Part shown: positions 59,750 to 64,000 of the stretch, piece after piece | Layout: the number at the start of each line of letters is the position of its first letter | Position numbering within the stretch: position 1 is the first letter of the stretch | NCBI RefSeq assembly: GCF_003013815.1 | Contig: NZ_PRLH01000046.1 | Span: 45,120-109,119, forward strand | Source of the DNA: Cyanothece sp. BG0011 | Lineage (GTDB): Bacteria > Cyanobacteriota > Cyanobacteriia > Cyanobacteriales > Microcystaceae | Direction of reading: 5' to 3' | DNA length: 64,000 nt | Notes under the pieces: model-generated | The model's database searches: none | Told to the model about the DNA's origin: nothing | What the model saw: the letters and a program-made list of their open reading frames with translations, nothing else | Made by a program: the position numbers and the translations under genes

Positions 59750-59971
59750 TTAAACATCATAACGAAAATCCTTAATATTAATGGCTTCTATCCTTCCGGC
59801 CTGGTCTTGAAGTTCAAATTCAACCACTTGCCCTTCTACTACGGTTTTGTTAGGGGTTTGGATAGCCGTACAATGAAAAAAAATGTCTTCTGTGCCATCG
59901 GCGGGGGTAATAAACCCAAAACCTTTATTTTGACTCAAATGGGTGATAATTCCTTGAATTTTTGTGATCAT
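59750..59971 (-). CDS. Cold-shock-domain protein
   Basis: A 73-residue single-domain nucleic-acid-binding protein: IQGIITHLSQNKGFGFITPADGTEDIFFHCTAI carries RNP1-like KGFGFI and RNP2-like DIFFH. The remainder VVEGQVVEFEL completes the OB fold. The 5' region on its strand (59972-60300) is unusually long and rich in inverted repeats, which may control its expression. Confidence 0.9.
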   Translation of the reverse strand: MITKIQGIITHLSQNKGFGFITPADGTEDIFFHCTAIQTPNKTVVEGQVVEFELQDQAGRIEAINIKDFRYDV

Positions 59972-60314
59972 GTTAATTTTGTTGATAAGTTAGGACAATT
60001 TTGTTCTTGAGAAACCTAATTTTCGGAAAAGATAGGCTTTCTGGCAGAACAGAGTGGCAACTTGGTAAGCTATTGAGAACCTAAATTGCCAGTTAAGAAT
60101 CAAGGGAAGCAGGTTGACACTGAGACTTCGGCATGAGATGAGACGACCCCTTAGTCGAAGTGGAGCAAGGATCGCGGGCAAAAGTCCGTGCATTTGGACT
60201 AAAACTGATATATTAAGTGTTTTCAACACACACAGTTTTAGTCAGTAATCATCAACAAACATTATAGCTGTTAAAGACAATTTAACCTATCTATCAAAAG
60301 GAATAGTTGCATAC
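59972..60314. other. Structured gene-free stretch upstream of cold-shock gene
   Basis: About 340 bases without a credible gene. It holds several inverted repeats: GGCAA/TTGCC (60056-60090), AGTCC/GGACT (60183-60200) and a perfect 11-bp pair GACTAAAACTG / CAGTTTTAGTC (about 60197-60243). It may be a long 5' leader of the cold-shock gene or a separate small RNA. Confidence 0.5.
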
Positions 60315-60348
60315 TAAAAAAAGTCTCCCTGCATCGATTTACAGGGAG
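60315..60348 (-). terminator. pepA terminator
   Basis: Perfect 7-bp stem CTCCCTG / CAGGGAG with a ten-base loop; on the minus strand a T-run follows. It lies 54 bases past the pepA stop. Confidence 0.85.
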
Positions 60349-60401
60349 TTTCAAGCACTGACTAATTTTAACCAAGTCTTAATTAAAACTTCAAAAAGTG
60401 A

Positions 60402-61883
60402 TTAGGAATTCAAGACCCAATTCACCAAAGTTCTCACAGGAAAACCAGTGGCACCTGCATTATTCACCCCATTTTCTTTGTCAGCCCAAACGGGTCCAGC
60501 AATATCTAAATGGGCCCAGGGCGTTTCTTTAATAAACTGTTTCAAGAATAGGGCTGCAGTAATGGAACCGCCCGCGCGAGGTCCCGTATTTTTCATGTCT
60601 GCAATGGGAGACTTTAACCCTTCAAAATACTTCTCTTCCATGGGCATCACCCAAAACTTCTCCCCGGCTGTTTCAGAAGCGGTTTTAATTTCTTCTGCCA
60701 GGGTGTCGTCGGTACTCCATAACCCAGAAATATTATCCCCTAACGCCACAATACAAGCGCCGGTTAAGGTGGCTAAATCAACGATCGCATCAACGTTTAA
60801 TTCTTCGGCAAAGACTAAGGCATCGGCTAAGGTTAACCGTCCCTCAGCATCGGTATTATTCACTTCAATGGTTTTACCATTGGAAGCGGTTAAAATGTCT
60901 CCGGGGTGCATTGCCTTACCACTGATCATATTTTCTGTAGCCGCACAAACAAAATGAACTTCCACATCGGGCTTTAATTGAGCAATGGCTTTGGCTGCCC
61001 CTAACGTCGCTGCACCGCCGCCCATATCCATTTTCATGGTTTCGATGCCACTGCCGGAGACTTTTAAGTTTAAACCGCCCGAATCAAAGGTTAAACTTTT
61101 GCCCACAATAGCGAGTTTCCGTTTAGGGGTTCCTGTGGGTTTATAGGTTAAATGGATAAATTTTGGCGGTAAATCTGAGGCTTTAGCCACCCCTAAAAAA
61201 GCCCCCATTTTCCGTTTTTCACATTCGTCTTTTTCTAAAATTTCGATGTCTAAACCGTACGCTTGGGCTAAGTCTTGGGCGGTTTGGGCAAAGGTCACAG
61301 GGTCCACCGTGTTGGCCGGGGCTGCGACTAATTCCCGTGCTAAAATTACCCCAGAACAAAGGGTTTGAGCCTGATGAACTGCTTCGTTTTGCTCCCCAAC
61401 CCCTAAAATGTCAACGGTTTCAAGTTTCAAGGGGTTGTCTTCGGGTTCGGACTTAAAACGGTTATCTTGATGTAAAGAAAGAATGATCCCTTCTGCGATC
61501 GCTGCGGTGGTGGAACTGGCATCATTATCCACCACAGGCAAATTAATGCCTAAGGTTTTTACTTTTTCTGTTTTCCCTAAACGGGCAACGGTGGCAGCGG
61601 TTAAACGTAGGGTATCGAGGGTTAATTCATCTTTTTTTCCTAAACCCACCAGCATCAGTTTACGAATGGGACTCTTTCCTGAAATACGAGTCACCACACT
61701 ACTGCCTGATTTTCCTTCAAATTCCGCTTCTTCGATGAACTCTGCGATGGTTCCTCCGAGTTTTTCATCTAACTGACTTAAGTCTCCTGCTAAAGCTGTT
61801 TCATTTTCAAACAAGCCTAAGGCGATCGCATCCCCACTCCAATCTAATAGGGGGGTATCGGTTCCACGAATATCCATATCCAT
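60402..61883 (-). CDS. pepA: Leucyl aminopeptidase (PepA)
   Basis: A 493-residue M17 two-metal aminopeptidase that removes N-terminal residues from peptides. Active-site marks: [15 protein letters not shown] (Lys and Asp ligands), [14 protein letters not shown] and [14 protein letters not shown] (Asp, Glu and the bicarbonate-binding Arg). The frame is open to 61958, but family homology begins at MDMDIRGTD, so ATG 61883 (or 61877) is preferred. It is a single gene with a terminator. Confidence 0.93.
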   Translation of the reverse strand: MDMDIRGTDTPLLDWSGDAIALGLFENETALAGDLSQLDEKLGGTIAEFIEEAEFEGKSGSSVVTRISGKSPIRKLMLVGLGKKDELTLDTLRLTAATVARLGKTEKVKTLGINLPVVDNDASSTTAAIAEGIILSLHQDNRFKSEPEDNPLKLETVDILGVGEQNEAVHQAQTLCSGVILARELVAAPANTVDPVTFAQTAQDLAQAYGLDIEILEKDECEKRKMGAFLGVAKASDLPPKFIHLTYKPTGTPKRKLAIVGKSLTFDSGGLNLKVSGSGIETMKMDMGGGAATLGAAKAIAQLKPDVEVHFVCAATENMISGKAMHPGDILTASNGKTIEVNNTDAEGRLTLADALVFAEELNVDAIVDLATLTGACIVALGDNISGLWSTDDTLAEEIKTASETAGEKFWVMPMEEKYFEGLKSPIADMKNTGPRAGGSITAALFLKQFIKETPWAHLDIAGPVWADKENGVNNAGATGFPVRTLVNWVLNS

Positions 61884-62197
61884 TGTTCCCAAGTATCTGA
61901 TAAAAAATAAACCTTCAATAATTTTATCGGACTCAGGGGAGAGCCACCAAGAGGTCACTCAATTTTCAAGCCTCGATTAAAGTTCTTATGTATTGTTAAC
62001 GAATTTCTGTAATAATTTAAGGTGGACTTTGTAGACTGCTTAATTCTCTCGATGGAGAGAAAAGAAAATTTTAGTAATCTGCTTGTCTAAAACATGGTTG
62101 CCATCATATTCTTTTAACGTACAACCTGTAATGATCGCTGAGATTGAATTCTCAACCGATTAACTGACCTACTAGATCCATCCATCCATCAATCGTT

Positions 62198-62740
62198 ATG
62201 ACACAAGTCTCTGGTTCCTCCGATGTCCCCGATATGGGGCGTCGCCAATTTATGAACTTACTCACCTTTGGAACCATCACCGGCGTTGCTGCTGGTGCTT
62301 TGTATCCTGTGGTGAAATATTTTATTCCCCCTTCGAGTGGTGGTGCCGGCGGTGGAATTACTGCTAAAGATGCCCTCGGTAATGACATTACGGCCAGTAG
62401 CTTTCTGGCAGAGCATAATGCAGGCGATCGCGTTTTGGCTCAAGGGTTAAAAGGTGATCCCACCTACCTAGTGGTAGAAGGAGAAAATGCCATCGCTAAC
62501 TACGGTATTAACGCCGTTTGTACTCACTTGGGCTGTGTGGTTCCTTGGAATGCCAGCGAAGACAAGTTTATCTGCCCCTGTCATGGTTCTCAATACAATG
62601 CTCAGGGTAAAGTGGTAAGAGGCCCGGCTCCTCTGTCTTTAGCGTTAGCCCATGTGAATGTGAGCGAGGGAGATAAAGTGGTATTCAGTGAATGGACTGA
62701 AACTGACTTCCGCACCGAACAAGATCCCTGGTGGGCTTAG
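62198..62740 (+). CDS. petC: Cytochrome b6f Rieske iron-sulfur protein
   Basis: PetC carries electrons from plastoquinol to cytochrome f in the thylakoid lumen. The 180-residue protein has a Tat-like N-terminus ([12 protein letters not shown]) and one membrane helix, then the [2Fe-2S] ligands Cys108 and His110 in CTHLGC and Cys126/His129 in CPCHGS, with Cys113 and Cys128 as the disulfide. petA follows 120 bases downstream, the conserved petCA order. Confidence 0.97.
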   Translation: MTQVSGSSDVPDMGRRQFMNLLTFGTITGVAAGALYPVVKYFIPPSSGGAGGGITAKDALGNDITASSFLAEHNAGDRVLAQGLKGDPTYLVVEGENAIANYGINAVCTHLGCVVPWNASEDKFICPCHGSQYNAQGKVVRGPAPLSLALAHVNVSEGDKVVFSEWTETDFRTEQDPWWA

Positions 62741-62750
62741 AACAGAATTA

Positions 62751-62800
62751 AGAATGTAGAATGCAGAATGTTTAATTAATTCTCAATTCTCAATTCTAAA
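62751..62800. repeat. Short intergenic repeats between petC and petA
   Basis: AGAATGTAGAATGCAGAATG and TTCTCAATTCTCAATTCT, short tandem-like units of a kind frequent in cyanobacterial intergenic DNA. Confidence 0.65.
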
Positions 62801-62860
62801 TTTCTGATAACTGATTAACCCCCCCTTACTGTTTAAGAATTACATAAATTTGACTGAGCA

Positions 62861-63835
62861 ATGAGAATATCCGATTTTTCGGCAATTTGGTCTAAGGGTA
62901 AGCACATTTTACTGCGATCGCTCTTGATCGCTTTAGTAACGGTTACCGTCTTCATCGGTAATGTCCAAAGTGCTAACGCTTATCCTTTCTGGGCCCAAGA
63001 AACTGCCCCAGAAACCCCTAGAGAAGCAACAGGGCGCATCGTTTGCGCTAACTGTCACTTGGCAGAAAAAGCTGCTGAGGTAGAAATTCCTCAATCTGTT
63101 TTACCTGACACCGTGTTTAAGGCTGTGGTGAAAATTCCTTATGATCTCGACTCCCAACAAGTTCTAGGAGACGGTTCAAAAGGTGGCCTCAATGTTGGGG
63201 CTGTTTTAATGTTACCTGAAGGGTTCAAAATTGCTCCCGATGAGCGCATCCCTGAAGACATCAAAGAAGAGATGGGTAGTGTCTACTTCCAATCCTACAG
63301 CGAAGGCCAAGAGAATGTGGTTCTCGTGGGTCCTTTACCGGGAGAACAATATCAAGAAATTATTTTCCCTGTGTTATCTCCTGACCCCTCTAAGGATAAA
63401 AATGTTAACTTCGGTAAGTACCAAGTTCACTTAGGGGCTAACCGGGGCCGGGGTCAAATTTATCCCACAGGACAACCGAGTAATAATAACGTCTTCAAAG
63501 CTTCTAACGCTGGAACTATCAGCAAAATTAGTGATCAAGAAGGTGGTGGTTATGTGGTTACCATTGCCACTGCTGAAGGGGATATAGACGAAACCATTCC
63601 CGCCGGTCCTCAATTGATGGTGTCTGAAGGCATGGAAGTTGAAGCCGGACAAGCGTTAACCAATAATCCCAATGTGGGTGGTTTTGGACAAAAAGATACA
63701 GAAGTTGTCTTACAAAGTCCTGGCCGCATCAAAGGGTTAGTGGTCTTCTTAGCTGGTATCATGTTAGCCCAAATTCTCTTAGTGATTAAGAAGAAACAAG
63801 TCGAACGGGTCCAAGCTGCTGAAATGAACTTTTAA
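62861..63835 (+). CDS. petA: Apocytochrome f
   Basis: Cytochrome f accepts electrons from the Rieske protein and passes them to plastocyanin or cytochrome c6. The 324 residues comprise a signal peptide cut after ANA (residue 40), leaving Tyr41, whose amino group is the sixth haem ligand; the haem site Cys62, Cys65, His66 in CANCH; and a C-terminal membrane anchor [15 protein letters not shown] with a short stromal tail. Confidence 0.98.
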   Translation: MRISDFSAIWSKGKHILLRSLLIALVTVTVFIGNVQSANAYPFWAQETAPETPREATGRIVCANCHLAEKAAEVEIPQSVLPDTVFKAVVKIPYDLDSQQVLGDGSKGGLNVGAVLMLPEGFKIAPDERIPEDIKEEMGSVYFQSYSEGQENVVLVGPLPGEQYQEIIFPVLSPDPSKDKNVNFGKYQVHLGANRGRGQIYPTGQPSNNNVFKASNAGTISKISDQEGGGYVVTIATAEGDIDETIPAGPQLMVSEGMEVEAGQALTNNPNVGGFGQKDTEVVLQSPGRIKGLVVFLAGIMLAQILLVIKKKQVERVQAAEMNF

Positions 63836-63865
63836 TTAAGTTTAATCTCAGTTTCACTTTGTTTT

Positions 63866-63897
63866 AACAGACGGGTTCACCCCTGTCTGTTCTTTTT
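63866..63897 (+). terminator. petCA terminator
   Basis: AACAGAC / GTCTGTT stem, loop with GGG/CCC, then CTTTTT, 31 bases after the petA stop. Confidence 0.88.
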
Positions 63898-63945
63898 ATG
63901 CTTTAATGGTGATAATGATTATTGTTCTTGTTTTAGCCTTAATCT

Positions 63946-64000
63946 ATGAAATCTTCTCAGAAGTGGTTATCAATCGTCCTTTTGACTGTGATCCTAGGGG
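63946..64000 (+). CDS. Start of an exported or membrane protein (3' partial)
   Basis: ATG 63946 opens MKSSQKWLSIVLLTVILG, which runs off the window edge and looks like a signal peptide or anchor. No family can be assigned from 18 residues, and no clear ribosome site is seen. Confidence 0.45.
   Translation, partial: MKSSQKWLSIVLLTVILG

Noticed and set aside
59990..60229. 79-residue open frame on the minus strand
   Set aside because: No family features, and the region is dominated by inverted repeats.

Overview
The window is chromosomal DNA from a unicellular cyanobacterium. It carries photosystem II and cytochrome b6f genes (psbH, petC, petA), a split RNA polymerase gamma subunit (rpoC1), cyanobacterial forms of thiE and transaldolase, and many HIP1-type GCGATCGC palindromes. 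The gene content fits the Crocosphaera/Cyanothece group, but this is an impression and no comparison was run.

Layout. 1-2.8 kb: fatty-acid/phospholipid genes plsX (cut by the window edge), fabH, fabD, then tRNA-Pro. 2.9-9 kb (mostly minus strand): an O-methyltransferase, thiS, thiE, an EF-hand transaldolase, a lipoprotein and an LpxB-related protein. 9-12.3 kb: IscA-like protein, TPR protein, M48 peptidase whose end overlaps tRNA-Leu, then a four-cysteine ArsR/SmtB sensor next to a CDF-type metal transporter with two operator-like sites. 12.3-24 kb: housekeeping and small unknown genes (fbaA, SIMPL protein, a flavoprotein reductase, psbH, tatA, a CPP1-like protein, an AGCS symporter), a decayed toxin-antitoxin pair, a PEP-CTERM protein and a Uma2 nuclease. 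24.3-31.7 kb: a frameshifted RND adaptor, a two-repeat CRISPR array with its own leader, a DUF6671-like protein, an RND pump and a frameshifted Uma2 gene. 32.2-34.1 kb: rpoC1.

34.2-47.4 kb is a type III-B (Cmr) CRISPR-Cas island. On the minus strand, read from 44.3 down to 34.2 kb: WYL regulator, Cas10/Cmr2, a Uma2 nuclease, Cmr3, Cmr4, Cmr5, a Cmr6-Cmr1 fusion and a CARF-HEPN ribonuclease. On the plus strand: a small two-helix membrane protein (Csx18-like) coupled to cas1 and cas2, then 14 identical repeats with 13 spacers. No cas6 is present. Unusual points are the Cmr6-Cmr1 fusion, a Cas10 with no HD domain starting at a scar shared with the WYL gene, a Cmr4 without the expected catalytic Asp, an embedded Uma2 gene, and two arrays whose leaders and repeat hairpins have changed in step.

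47.7-64 kb returns to ordinary chromosome: ABC ATPase, prohibitin-like protein, glycosidase, YjbQ, cytidylyltransferase, a second LpxB-related protein, a nucleotidyltransferase, scpA, two AIM24 proteins, a NurA-like nuclease, a cold-shock-domain protein with a long structured upstream region, pepA, petC-petA and the start of one more gene. Several families of short dispersed repeats lie between genes.
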